23,107 nucleotides of DNA from Comamonadaceae bacterium (GTDB lineage Bacteria > Pseudomonadota > Gammaproteobacteria > Burkholderiales > Burkholderiaceae_C). Location: assembly GCA_024642025.1 (NCBI GenBank), contig JAHEBY010000004.1:1-23107 (forward strand), given 5' to 3'. The notes beneath the pieces are model-generated. The model did not search any database. It was not told the origin of the DNA and worked only from the letters and a program-made list of their open reading frames with translations. Shown in pieces: positions 1 to 7,912 of the stretch. The stretch's first letter is position 1. Each line of letters opens with the position of its first letter. A program made the position numbers and the translations under genes.

Positions 1-333
1 CAACAGATTGGGCACGCGAAAACCTGATTTTTCGCCGAGGAAAACGTAGGCGTCATCGGTGACGGGCTGATTCAGCGGTGCGCCCAATTCCTTCCAGTTG
101 GGGAAGAGCTCGATAAGAGCCTTGGGGTCCATGATGGCGCCACTTAAAATATGGGCACCGGGCTCTGAGCCCTTCTCAAGCACTACGACAGAAATTTCCT
201 TGCCCGTTTCAGCCGCACGCTGCTTGAGCCGAATCGCAGTTGAAAGACCTGCGGGTCCACCACCAACGACCACCACGTCGTATTCCATGGCTTCGCGCGG
301 GCCGAATTGCTTGAGGATGTCGTCTTGAGTCAT
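1..333 (-). CDS. Electron transfer flavoprotein-ubiquinone oxidoreductase, N-terminal part (cut by window start)
   Basis: ETF-QO passes electrons from reduced electron transfer flavoprotein (fed by acyl-CoA and amino-acid dehydrogenases) to ubiquinone at the inner membrane. Only the first 111 codons lie in the window. They begin MTQDDILKQFGPREAMEYDV and continue into the FAD-binding Rossmann motif VVVVGGGPAGLSTAIRLKQ (about residues 20-38), then LEKGSEPGAHILSGAIMDP (about 54-72) and LNQPVTDD. Both later stretches match my memory of bacterial ETF-QO. The 4Fe-4S and quinone-binding parts would lie outside the window. The start is an ATG (complement of 331-333), divergent from the SDR gene across about 100 bp that should hold both promoters. 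Other FAD monooxygenases share the GxGxxG fold, but the GAHILSGAI block makes ETF-QO the clear best call. Confidence 0.9.
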   Translation of the reverse strand, partial: MTQDDILKQFGPREAMEYDVVVVGGGPAGLSTAIRLKQRAAETGKEISVVVLEKGSEPGAHILSGAIMDPKALIELFPNWKELGAPLNQPVTDDAYVFLGEKSGFRVPNLL

Positions 334-436
334 GGTGTTGCTTTCAGGGAAGGAGTCTGATGGGATTTTATGCGGTCAAGTTATGCCTACATCGTCATAA
401 TGGATCAGTTACCTGTGATTTGTGGAGACTCTCTAA

Positions 437-1219
437 ATGGCTTACAGCATTGATCTTTCCGGGCGCGTTGCCTTCATAACCGGTGCGTCCAGCGGCCTTG
501 GGGCCCAATTTGCGCGCACCTTGTCCAGAGCGGGCGCGGCAGTGGTTCTGGCCAGCCGTCGTCTTGAAAAACTCAAGGAATTGCGCGCCGAGATTGAAGG
601 CGAGGGCGGTGATGCCCATGTATTTGAACTCGACGTGACCGATCACAGGTCCATCAAGTCCGCTGTTGCCCACGCCGAGACGGAGATCGGTTCGATCGAC
701 ATTCTGGTTAACAACTCGGGTGTTAGCACCACGCAGCGCCTGCAGGATGTGACGGAGGACAACTTCGACTTCATGTTCGATACCAATGTCAAGGGCGCAT
801 TTTTTGTGGCGCAAGAGGTGGGCAAGCGTATGTTGGCACGTGCCATTGGTGCCGCACCGGGAACCTACACAGGTGGCCGCATCATCAACATTGCGTCGAT
901 GGCGGGCCTGCGCGTGCTGCCGCAGATCGGTGTGTATTGCATGAGCAAGGCCGCCGTGGTGCAGATGACCAAAGCCATGGCGCTGGAGTGGGGTAAATTC
1001 GGCATCAATGTGAATGCCATTTGCCCTGGCTACATTGATACCGAAATCAACCACCAGCACTGGAAGACCGAACAGGGTCAAAAACTGGTGCAGATGTTGC
1101 CACGCAAACGCGTTGGGCAAGCCAAAGACCTTGACGCCCTGCTGGTGATGCTTTGCTCCAACGAGAGCCATTTCATCAACGGCGCCATCATCGCAGCTGA
1201 TGATGGGTTTGGTGCTTAG
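437..1219 (+). CDS. SDR-family NAD(P)-dependent oxidoreductase
   Basis: A 260-residue classical short-chain dehydrogenase/reductase, the usual length for the family. Visible motifs are the cofactor-binding TGASSGLG at 15-22, NNSG at 92-95 (a variant of NNAG), Asn117, catalytic Ser154 in NIAS, Tyr167 and Lys171 in YCMSK, and PGYIDTE after the active site. A basic RR pair after the second strand (around 41-42) hints at NADP(H) preference, which is inference. The substrate is unknown; 3-hydroxyacyl-CoA or 3-oxoacyl substrates are plausible beside ETF-QO. The ATG has a GGAG ribosome site at 424-427 with a 9-base spacer. Its stop codon overlaps the stop of the convergent gene (1216-1219), so no terminator separates them. 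Confidence 0.9.
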   Translation: MAYSIDLSGRVAFITGASSGLGAQFARTLSRAGAAVVLASRRLEKLKELRAEIEGEGGDAHVFELDVTDHRSIKSAVAHAETEIGSIDILVNNSGVSTTQRLQDVTEDNFDFMFDTNVKGAFFVAQEVGKRMLARAIGAAPGTYTGGRIINIASMAGLRVLPQIGVYCMSKAAVVQMTKAMALEWGKFGINVNAICPGYIDTEINHQHWKTEQGQKLVQMLPRKRVGQAKDLDALLVMLCSNESHFINGAIIAADDGFGA

Positions 1220-2052
1220 CGCACGACGCGATAGCTTTCTGCATGGCTTTTGAGCCATGCCTCAGCGAGGGAAGACGGTGTCGGTTCAAGTTTCCCGTCG
1301 TGCGCCGGATGGAAGTCACGCCGGAAGTACGTCAAGATGGGTAGCGCGCTGCGCCACACCGTGCCATTCTTGCCAAAAAAGAATCGGGCAGCGCCCCACC
1401 ATGTGCGAGGTCTGAAAAGTGTACCGTCATGCCACAGGTTGATGGTGGTTTGGCTCATCGCCTCAATCGAGAAGAAAAGCATGGCGTAGACATACCAGCG
1501 AATGCGCCACTTGTAGTTGCCACCAAGCGCCTGATACAGGTCAAAGGCCAAAGCGCGATGCTCCGTTTCTTCGGCTGCGTGCCAGCGCCACAGGGTTTGC
1601 ATCTTCGGCTCTGCCGCATCGAGCCAGTTTGAGTAGCGCAGGCTGCCGTCGGCGAACACGGCTGTGAAGTGTTCGTAAGCGGCAGTCACTGCGAGCAGAT
1701 GCAGCGCGCCGATTTTGTGGCGCCGTCCATATTCAATGCGGCGGGTGGCCCACTGCTGCCAGTGATTGACCAGGCCCTGCCGTTGCAGCTCGGCGTTATA
1801 GAGGCTGTGAACATGGCGATGCGTGGCTTCCTGGGCAATGAACTGTCCCGCGTCTTCACGTAGCCGAGCGTGTTCGGGCAAGACGGGTAGCAATTCAAGG
1901 CCGGCGCGCACAGCGTCGATGAACGACTGTTCTCCCACCGGAAAACTCATCGACAGCGCGTTGAAATACATGCTGCGAAAGGCATCGCCCCCATGCCAGT
2001 GGCGTCCGAAGCCCTGACTCAGATCAATATTCAGTTTGCGAACGGTTAGCAT
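1216..2052 (-). CDS. PF10118-type 'metal-dependent hydrolase' with ferritin-like di-iron residue pattern
   Basis: A 278-residue protein resembling the family annotated as predicted metal-dependent hydrolase (PF10118). No hydrolase motif is evident. Instead the acidic and histidine residues fall in the order Glu41, Glu75xxHis78 (QEATHRH), Glu127 (AYEHFT), Glu162xxHis165 (AAEETEHR). This is the spacing pattern of ferritin-like or ribonucleotide-reductase-like di-iron four-helix bundles. A hydrophobic stretch around 186-196 may touch a membrane. I chose the ATG giving MLTVRKLNID because an upstream ATG in the same frame would run deep into the preceding gene; a GTG two codons earlier is possible. 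It lies 16 bp after the peroxidase-related gene and is probably cotranscribed with it. The physiological substrate is unknown. Confidence 0.72.
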   Translation of the reverse strand: MLTVRKLNIDLSQGFGRHWHGGDAFRSMYFNALSMSFPVGEQSFIDAVRAGLELLPVLPEHARLREDAGQFIAQEATHRHVHSLYNAELQRQGLVNHWQQWATRRIEYGRRHKIGALHLLAVTAAYEHFTAVFADGSLRYSNWLDAAEPKMQTLWRWHAAEETEHRALAFDLYQALGGNYKWRIRWYVYAMLFFSIEAMSQTTINLWHDGTLFRPRTWWGAARFFFGKNGTVWRSALPILTYFRRDFHPAHDGKLEPTPSSLAEAWLKSHAESYRVVR

Positions 2053-2068
2053 GGTCACGGCTAGCCCA

Positions 2069-2704
2069 TCAGGCTTTTGCTTTGGGCACACGTCCGAGCA
2101 GGTAAAACTCCGGGTTCGGCGCCATGTTGCTGAACGACGCCATGCGATTTGACAGGGCGAAAAAAGCGGTGATGGCGGCAATGTCCCAGGCATCTTCGTC
2201 ATCAAAACCCTGGGCATGCAGCGCGGCAAAGTCGGCGTCATCGAGTTCTTGCGAACGCTGACAAACCTTCATCGCAAAATCAAGCATGGCGCGCTGGCGT
2301 GGGGTAATGTCTGCCTTGCGATAGTTCACAGCTACCTCATCGGCCACGAGTGGCTTTTTCTCGTAGATGCGCAATAAGGCGCCATGTGCCACCACGCAAT
2401 ACAGGCATTGGTTGGTGGCGCTGGTGGCGGTGACGATCATTTCCCGGTCGCCTTTGGTCAGCTTGCCATTGGGATTTGAGCCTTCTTCTTTCAGCATCAG
2501 GGCGTCGTGGTAGGCGAAGAAAGCCCGCCACTCTGCGGGTCGGCGCGCCAATGCCAGAAACACGTTGGGAATGAACCCGGCCTTTTCCTGCACGGCGATG
2601 ATTTTGTCGCGAATATCTTGCGGCAGCGAGTTCAAATCAGGCAACGGGAACCGCGCGGTGGCCTTAGTGGCTGGCCGGGAGGAGAGGTTGTTGGGTATGG
2701 ACAT
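2069..2704 (-). CDS. Peroxidase-related protein, AhpD/carboxymuconolactone decarboxylase fold
   Basis: A 211-residue all-helical protein of the uncharacterised peroxidase-related branch of the AhpD superfamily. The CMD/AhpD core motif is present as NQCLYCVVAHGALL, with Cys100 and Cys103 as the redox pair and His107 as the proton-relay histidine. The region around 20-60 (LPQDIRDKI, then AGFIPNVFLALARRP) is typical of the longer peroxidase-related family. Family knowledge suggests thiol-dependent hydroperoxide reduction, but the reductant and substrate are not shown here. It starts 62 bp after the mutL stop on the same strand and is followed closely by the PF10118 gene. A mutL-led transcript is possible, but the 62-bp gap could also hold a promoter. 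The ribosome site in front of the ATG is weak. Confidence 0.82.
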   Translation of the reverse strand: MSIPNNLSSRPATKATARFPLPDLNSLPQDIRDKIIAVQEKAGFIPNVFLALARRPAEWRAFFAYHDALMLKEEGSNPNGKLTKGDREMIVTATSATNQCLYCVVAHGALLRIYEKKPLVADEVAVNYRKADITPRQRAMLDFAMKVCQRSQELDDADFAALHAQGFDDEDAWDIAAITAFFALSNRMASFSNMAPNPEFYLLGRVPKAKA

Positions 2705-2766
2705 GGTTGCAGTCGGGTTTTGCCCGATCTTAAAACGGTTGGAATGTTTGTAGATTCTTGCTGGCC

Positions 2767-4731
2767 TTAGCGACCCCGCAAAAAAAGCGCGTCAAGTTCC
2801 TTGATGCTCACTTGCCGCCAGGTTGGTCGACCGTGGTTGCATTGGTCTGATCGGTCAGTAGCCTCCATTTGGCGCAGCAAGGCATTCATTTCTTCAAGCG
2901 TCAACCGGCGGTTGGCGCGCACGGCGCCATGGCAGGCCATGGTTGAGAGTAGTTCGTTTTGTGCCCGCGCGATAACCGTGCTGGCATCGTGCTGGGCCAG
3001 CTCGGCCAAGACGCTTCTGGCCAGCTCGGTGGCATCGCCATCGGCGAGCGAGCCCGGCAAAGCGCGCACCGCCAGCGTTCTGGCCGAGAATGGCGTGATC
3101 TCCACGCCCAAAGTAGCCAATGCCTCAACATGCGCTTCAGCGGTGGCCACTTCTTCAGCCGTGGCCGCAAAGGTAACCGGAATCAGCAGGGGCTGGCTGG
3201 CAATAGTTTGCGGCTGGCCCTTGTGATCTGTGGCCTGCAGTTGACTCTTCAGCCGCTCATAGACAATGCGCTCGTGGGCGGCATGCATATCCACAATGAT
3301 CAGTCCCTGGGCATTCTCTGCAAGGATGTAAATACCTTGCAATTGCGCCAGCGCTTTGCCCAGCGGCCACACGATTTCCTCAGATTGCTGAGGTTCCCCT
3401 TCTAGCGCAGCCAGGGCGGTTGATGTCTGTGCAGGGCGCACCCACGGCAGGCCTGAATCTTCTGCACGGAGCGCAGGATTTGCTTCCAAAAATATAGCTG
3501 ACTGTACATATCCGGCAAGCGATAATGGCCTATTTTGTATAAAAAATGAGCCAGAACTCAGGTCCGAGGCGGTAGGTAGGTGGCCGTCCCATGGTGTGTC
3601 CGATGTTGCGGTGACCGCGTCGACCTGGTTTGCTCGAGGCGCCGCCAGCGCGTTCTCAACGGCATGGCGAACCGCCTGATGCACTTCGCGGCTGTCGCGA
3701 AACCGCACTTCGATTTTGGTGGGGTGTACGTTGACGTCGACTCGCGCGTGGTCCAGCTCGATAAACAGCGCGTAAACCGGCTGACGATGACCATGCAGTA
3801 CGTCTTCATAGGCGCTGCGGGCAGCGTGGGCCAGCACCTTGTCGCGCACAAATCGCCCGTTGACATAGCAGTATTGCTGATCGGCTCTCGAACGTGCCGC
3901 GTCGGGTATACCGGCACGGCCCCATACGCGCACCGCAGGGGCGCCAGACCGGCTACCTGGCTGGCTGTTAGACAGACCGCTGGCTTGGGCCTCGGATCGT
4001 GCGTCGGCGCTGCCGAAATTCACTGCAATGGATTGGCCGGCGAAGTCCTTGCCCAGGACATCTGTCAGGCGTTGCTCAAGTGCGTTGTCGCCAGTGCAGG
4101 CGCGCCATTGCTCCACCAACTTTCCTTCGTGCCAGATAGCGAAGCCCACGTCGGGACGTCCCAAGGCATGGCGACGGACTGCCTCAACGCAGTGCGCCAG
4201 CTCAGTGGCGTCAGTCTTCAAAAACTTGCGCCGGGCCGGTGTGCTGAAGAACAGCTCCTTCACTTCCACCGTTGTACCATTGCCCCGCGCGACGGGCCTA
4301 AGCTCACCAGTCTGTCCGTCAAGTAAAAATGCGGAATTCTGGCCTGTAGCCCTCGACAATATTGAGCAAGCAGCTATTGAGTTTATAGCGGCCAAGGCTT
4401 CACCCCGAAACCCCATGGTGCTCACGGATTCGAGATCATGCAGGTTGGCGATCTTGCTGGTCGCGTGGCGCTTCAGTGCCATGGCCAATTCGTCCGGCAG
4501 GATGCCGTTGCCATCGTCCGCAACAGATATCAGTCGCACACCGCCTGCCAGTAAGCGGACCGTGACTTGCGTTGCGCCTGCGTCCAGCGCATTGTCAACC
4601 AGCTCTCTCACCACCGACGCAGGGCGTTCTACCACCTCACCAGCGGCGATCTGGCTGATCAGGTCATCAGGCAGCTCACGGATGGCGCGGCGACTGATTG
4701 GCGATGCAACTGGAAATGTGGGAGCGTTCAC
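2767..4731 (-). CDS. mutL: DNA mismatch repair protein MutL with endonuclease motif
   Basis: A 654-residue MutL, a GHKL ATPase that links MutS mismatch recognition to downstream repair. N-terminal motifs are complete: IAAGEVVERPASVV, catalytic Glu43 and Mg-binding Asn47 in VRELVDNALDAGA, DDGNG at 72-76, and GFRGEAL at 107-113. Residues about 360-450 form a low-complexity linker. The C-terminal dimerisation domain carries DMHAAHERIVYE at 481-492, matching the endonuclease consensus DQHA(X)2E(X)4E with Met replacing Gln. It also has ACHGAVRA (about 599-606) and CNHGRP (about 631-636), the other metal-site motifs of nicking MutL proteins. This predicts a MutH-independent nicking MutL. The start is divergent from the DedA gene, with 42 bp between them. 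MiaA, a common downstream neighbour, is absent here. Confidence 0.97.
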   Translation of the reverse strand: MNAPTFPVASPISRRAIRELPDDLISQIAAGEVVERPASVVRELVDNALDAGATQVTVRLLAGGVRLISVADDGNGILPDELAMALKRHATSKIANLHDLESVSTMGFRGEALAAINSIAACSILSRATGQNSAFLLDGQTGELRPVARGNGTTVEVKELFFSTPARRKFLKTDATELAHCVEAVRRHALGRPDVGFAIWHEGKLVEQWRACTGDNALEQRLTDVLGKDFAGQSIAVNFGSADARSEAQASGLSNSQPGSRSGAPAVRVWGRAGIPDAARSRADQQYCYVNGRFVRDKVLAHAARSAYEDVLHGHRQPVYALFIELDHARVDVNVHPTKIEVRFRDSREVHQAVRHAVENALAAPRANQVDAVTATSDTPWDGHLPTASDLSSGSFFIQNRPLSLAGYVQSAIFLEANPALRAEDSGLPWVRPAQTSTALAALEGEPQQSEEIVWPLGKALAQLQGIYILAENAQGLIIVDMHAAHERIVYERLKSQLQATDHKGQPQTIASQPLLIPVTFAATAEEVATAEAHVEALATLGVEITPFSARTLAVRALPGSLADGDATELARSVLAELAQHDASTVIARAQNELLSTMACHGAVRANRRLTLEEMNALLRQMEATDRSDQCNHGRPTWRQVSIKELDALFLRGR

Positions 4732-4773
4732 CCAGCCATTTTAGGGGCGCCTGCGACAGCGATAATTGCCCTC

Positions 4774-5439
4774 ATGGAACTCGCAAGCTTCGCCCTGGAC
4801 TTTATTCTTCACGTTGACCGCTATCTGGAAACCTTTGTGCAAAGCTACGGCGCATGGGTCTACGCGTTGCTGTTTGCGATCATCTTTGTCGAAACGGGCC
4901 TGGTGGTGATGCCATTTCTACCCGGCGATTCTCTGCTGTTTGTGGTGGGCGCCATGTGTGGCGCAGGGTTGATGAGCTATCCACTGGCGGTCGGTCTGCT
5001 TTTTGTGGCGGCTGTTCTCGGGGATCAAACCAACTTCTCAATTGGGCGATATTTTGGTCCCAAGGTATTTCAGTGGGAAAAGTCGAGGTTCTTCAACAAG
5101 TCAGCGTTTGACAGCGCCCACGCCTTCTATGAGAAATACGGCGGCATAACAGTCATTGCCGCACGATTCATGCCATTTTTGCGCACGTTTGCACCCTTTG
5201 TGGCGGGTGTTGCCTCCATGTCACGTGTCAAGTTCACGTTGTTCAACGTGGTTGGTGCTGCTTTGTGGGTGGTGGGCATCGTAAGCGTTGGATTCTTTTT
5301 CGGGAATATCCCGTTTGTGAAGCTTCATCTTGACAAAATCATCTGGGCGATGATCTTTATTCCGGGGCTTCTGGTCCTCCTGGGAGCCTGGAAGGCTCGA
5401 CGCAAAGTGCGTGAGGCCAGCGAGATTACCAGGCACTGA
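4774..5439 (+). CDS. DedA-family inner-membrane protein
   Basis: A 221-residue polytopic membrane protein of the DedA/SNARE-associated (VTT) family. Members are proton-coupled transporters or scramblase-like proteins, implicated in undecaprenyl-phosphate and phospholipid flipping and in envelope homeostasis. Family marks are ETGLVVMPFLPGDSLLFVVG near 44-63, a GDQTNFSIGRYFG segment after the next helix, and the basic loop ARFMPFLRTFAPFVAG with both conserved arginines (about 132-147). A final hydrophobic helix precedes a basic tail (KARRKVRE). I took the ATG at 4774 because the frame upstream of it is antisense to mutL and not protein-like. The gene is divergent from mutL and convergent with the ROK regulator 14 bp further on, with no visible terminator between. 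Confidence 0.9.
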   Translation: MELASFALDFILHVDRYLETFVQSYGAWVYALLFAIIFVETGLVVMPFLPGDSLLFVVGAMCGAGLMSYPLAVGLLFVAAVLGDQTNFSIGRYFGPKVFQWEKSRFFNKSAFDSAHAFYEKYGGITVIAARFMPFLRTFAPFVAGVASMSRVKFTLFNVVGAALWVVGIVSVGFFFGNIPFVKLHLDKIIWAMIFIPGLLVLLGAWKARRKVREASEITRH

Positions 5440-5452
5440 AAGGCGCATTCCG

Positions 5453-6685
5453 TCAGGTCGCTACTTTAAGGAACAGGTCCCGATCGGGGGCGAAGTTGGC
5501 ATGCAGAGGCAGCATCGCACCACCCAGCGCGCGCGCGTCTGACCCGATGCTGCCCGGGATGACAGATACAGGCCAAAGCCCTTGCCAGTCATAACGGGCC
5601 AAGGCCTCTCGCGTGCTGAGGAGCAGCATGTCAAGTAGCGGGCGACAAAACGAGCCATCCATGACAATGGCGTCCATGTCCAGAAATGCCGTGGCGCTGA
5701 CTACACAATGGGCTAACGCGTTAGCAGCACTCTCAACCCACGCGCCGGTTTCAGCAATGAAAGGTTGTAGCACGGCGCGCTCGTCGTAGGCGGCCATTGG
5801 GTCCAGGCCAACCTGTTTGAAACGATGTTCAAGGTCCCACAACGATGCGTGGCTGAATAGTTGTTCCGGCGTTGCATGTTCAGATGTGGCCAGATGAAGT
5901 GGCAGGGAGGCTACCGCACCTGCGTTGCCATGCACTCCAGCGTGGAGGTGAGAGTGAATGACGAGGCCGCCACCGACAAAGGTGTCCACGAACAGGTAAA
6001 GGAAGCTCTTCAAGTCACGGCCGCGCCCGGCCACCAGCTCTGCTACGCACGCGGCAGATGTGTCCTTGGCGAAGCTCACGGGCAGGTCTGTCATTCCTTG
6101 CACCGCAATGCTCAAATCGAGCTCATTCCAGGTGCGGGACTGCGCTTCGGACAATCCGAGCGCCTTGTGCCAGCCGCCCAGCTGAAACGGCGCGGCAACA
6201 CCGACCCCAACGAGCCGGGGTGCGAGTGCACCGAGTTCCTGCTTCAAGGCGCGCATGTTTTGTTCTAGCGCGGGAAGTAACGTGTCTGCGTCCGGAAAGG
6301 GATAGGACATGGTTTTTCGCTTCCGCACACGCCCGGTGAAGTCGACCAGCAGCCAGTCTGCGCTTCTGCGGCCAATCTTGATTCCAATCGCAAACGCGCC
6401 GTCGGGGTTCAGGGCCATCGGAATCGACGGTTGTCCGATGCGCCCCCGAACCCGCTCGTGGCGAATGAGTAGATCGTCCTCTTCAAGCCGCGCTGAAATA
6501 AGGCCTATGGTCTGGGCGGTGAGCCCTGTCAGGCGGGCCAGATCGGCCTTGGGCAGGCTGCCGTTATGCCGAATCGCCTGCAGAACCACCCGTTCGTTGA
6601 ACTGGCGCATGCCCACATGGTTGGACCCGCGGGGACGCAGCAAAGGCGCAGAAGGTTTATTGTTTTGGGGAGAAATGGGTGTCAT
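5453..6685 (-). CDS. ROK-family (NagC/XylR-type) transcriptional regulator of the sugar operon
   Basis: A 410-residue ROK regulator. A winged helix-turn-helix lies at about 27-80 (NERVVLQAIRHNGSLPKADLARLTGLTAQTIG, with the wing ending GRIGQPS). A ROK sugar-kinase-like domain follows: the GIKIGRRSADWLLVDFTG phosphate-binding strand pair (about 101-118), GVGVAAP (160-166), KDTSAACVAE (207-216) and GGG (238-240). The zinc motif CxCGxxGCxE and the preceding ExGH of most ROK proteins are missing: the corresponding segment reads GVHGNAGAVASLPL. It is therefore probably a regulator with no kinase activity. Its ATG overlaps the TGA of the RbsD-like gene as ATGA, so it is translationally coupled as the last gene of the transport operon. 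It probably binds the inverted repeat before the binding-protein gene and responds to the imported sugar or its phosphate; that role is inferred. Confidence 0.88.
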   Translation of the reverse strand: MTPISPQNNKPSAPLLRPRGSNHVGMRQFNERVVLQAIRHNGSLPKADLARLTGLTAQTIGLISARLEEDDLLIRHERVRGRIGQPSIPMALNPDGAFAIGIKIGRRSADWLLVDFTGRVRKRKTMSYPFPDADTLLPALEQNMRALKQELGALAPRLVGVGVAAPFQLGGWHKALGLSEAQSRTWNELDLSIAVQGMTDLPVSFAKDTSAACVAELVAGRGRDLKSFLYLFVDTFVGGGLVIHSHLHAGVHGNAGAVASLPLHLATSEHATPEQLFSHASLWDLEHRFKQVGLDPMAAYDERAVLQPFIAETGAWVESAANALAHCVVSATAFLDMDAIVMDGSFCRPLLDMLLLSTREALARYDWQGLWPVSVIPGSIGSDARALGGAMLPLHANFAPDRDLFLKVAT

Positions 6686-7134
6686 TTACGCAGATTTTCT
6701 GCTATTACACCCTTGCGCAAAATAAAATTTCCAAACGGCTGCATTTCACCCGTTACAACGATCGCGTAGGCGGATCGCGCCCTATCGTAGAAAGCGAACC
6801 GCTCAACAGGTTCGGCCGTCTGTTCTGGCAAGATAAAAGGGAGGAGCCGCTCCAGAACCTCACGCTGCAAGGCAGATTGGTAATTAGCCGCCGTGTTCGA
6901 TACCTGCATGAAGGCCACGGGATGGTCAACGTCGGCGGCCAGTGGAAACAGCGGCGCAATTGCGTCGATCACTTGCAGCATACCCACTGCGGGCAATCGC
7001 AAGACAGGCTTGCTCGCCCCCATGCTCATGGCCGTGAAGTTGGCATCTGCCAGAACCAGGGCATTGTCGTGCCCCATTTCCATCATGATTTTGATCAGTT
7101 CAGGAGTGATCAATCGATCAATACCTTTAAGCAT
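6682..7134 (-). CDS. RbsD/FucU-family sugar mutarotase
   Basis: A 150-residue protein of the RbsD/FucU family, whose members speed interconversion of cyclic sugar forms (ribose pyranase, L-fucose mutarotase). It opens MLKGIDRLITPELIKIMMEM with the conserved GH pair at 21-22 (His22 is the expected catalytic residue), then VLADANFTAMSMG (28-39), and near the C-terminus ERFAFYDRARSAYAIVVTGE, which closely follows the FucU pattern. I used the internal ATG at 7134 because it aligns with family N-termini and is preceded by GGAGG three bases upstream. It overlaps the ATPase gene end by 8 bp. The substrate is not determined; in this fructose-type operon it probably interconverts anomers or ring forms of the imported ketose. 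The next gene starts inside its stop codon. Confidence 0.87.
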   Translation of the reverse strand: MLKGIDRLITPELIKIMMEMGHDNALVLADANFTAMSMGASKPVLRLPAVGMLQVIDAIAPLFPLAADVDHPVAFMQVSNTAANYQSALQREVLERLLPFILPEQTAEPVERFAFYDRARSAYAIVVTGEMQPFGNFILRKGVIAENLRK

Positions 7135-7912
7135 GCGCCTCCGGGGGAAGCTCTTCAGCCAATTTGGCACCCGTCATCACCGCTACCGTGTCACTCATAC
7201 TGATGTGCTTGGGGTTGACCACAGCGGCACGCTTGCCCAGGCGCGCAATGTGAATGCGGTCAGCCACCTCGAAGACGTGCGGCATATTGTGGGAAATCAA
7301 AACGACGGGCAGACCTTTGTCACGTACTCGGCGGATCAGCTCCAGTACCATGTTGCCTTCTTTCACGCCCAGGGCGGCGGTTGGCTCGTCCATGATCACC
7401 ACGTGTTGTGCGAATGCAGCTGCGCGACCGACTGCCACGCACTGGCGCTGGCCGCCGGAAAGTGTTTCTACCGCCTGGGTCATCGATCGAATGCCAACCT
7501 TCAGATCGTTCATGCGGGAAATACTTTCAGCCAGCATTTTCTTTTTGTCGATGAATCCAAGCTGTCCCAGCAGACCACTACGGCGCAGTTCTCTGCCCAG
7601 GAACAAGTTTTCCGCGATGGTCATGGCAGGCGCAACGGCCAGATCCTGATACACCGTTTCGATGCCATTCAGTCGGGCGTCGATCGGACTTTTGAAGTGG
7701 ATAACCTTGCCGTCCAGCTTGATCTCTCCCTCGTCCGGAATCGTCGCTCCAGAGAGGCACTTGATCAAGGAGGATTTGCCCGCGCCATTGTCGCCAATGA
7801 CCGCCAGAATTTCACCGGCGCGCAACTCAAAGTCCACGCCGTCCAGTGCCGTGACCTGTCCATAGCGTTTAACCAGGCCGCGAGCCTGCATCACGATTTG
7901 TGGGGCGCTCAT
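7127..7912 (-). CDS. frcA: Sugar ABC transporter ATP-binding protein, FrcA-like
   Basis: A 261-residue single nucleotide-binding domain for a CUT2-type monosaccharide importer. Walker A is GDNGAGKS at 40-47, the Q-loop lies in TVYQDLAVAP (about 87-95), the signature is LSGGQRQ at 151-157, Walker B is VVIMDE at 171-176 with Asp175 and Glu176, and the switch histidine is His208 in LISHNM. Most CUT2 ATPases (RbsA, AraG, XylG) are about 500 residues with two fused domains. This one is a half-size form like FrcA, so two copies should assemble per transporter. The gene starts in a TAATG overlap with the permease stop and overlaps the RbsD-like gene by 8 bp, so all three are translationally coupled. 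Confidence 0.9.
   Translation of the reverse strand: MSAPQIVMQARGLVKRYGQVTALDGVDFELRAGEILAVIGDNGAGKSSLIKCLSGATIPDEGEIKLDGKVIHFKSPIDARLNGIETVYQDLAVAPAMTIAENLFLGRELRRSGLLGQLGFIDKKKMLAESISRMNDLKVGIRSMTQAVETLSGGQRQCVAVGRAAAFAQHVVIMDEPTAALGVKEGNMVLELIRRVRDKGLPVVLISHNMPHVFEVADRIHIARLGKRAAVVNPKHISMSDTVAVMTGAKLAEELPPEAHA

Noticed and set aside
395..1258. A long open frame on the minus strand opposite the SDR gene
   Set aside because: The SDR protein on the plus strand has every family motif in order. The opposite frame is His/Gln-rich with no recognisable domain, a typical antisense shadow.
2053..2241. N-terminal extension of the PF10118 protein to an upstream ATG at 2241
   Set aside because: It lies inside the coding sequence of the upstream peroxidase-related gene in another frame and has an Arg/Ser-rich composition unlike a real N-terminus.
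4567..4773. N-terminal extension of the DedA protein into the mutL region
   Set aside because: The extension is antisense to the highly conserved MutL ATPase start, while DedA proteins begin close to the ATG at 4774.
5440..5452. Terminators between convergent gene pairs (also at 1216, 11845-11862, 18066-18089 and 20582-20598)
   Set aside because: The gaps are 0-18 bp or overlaps, and none contains a GC-rich stem followed by a T-run.
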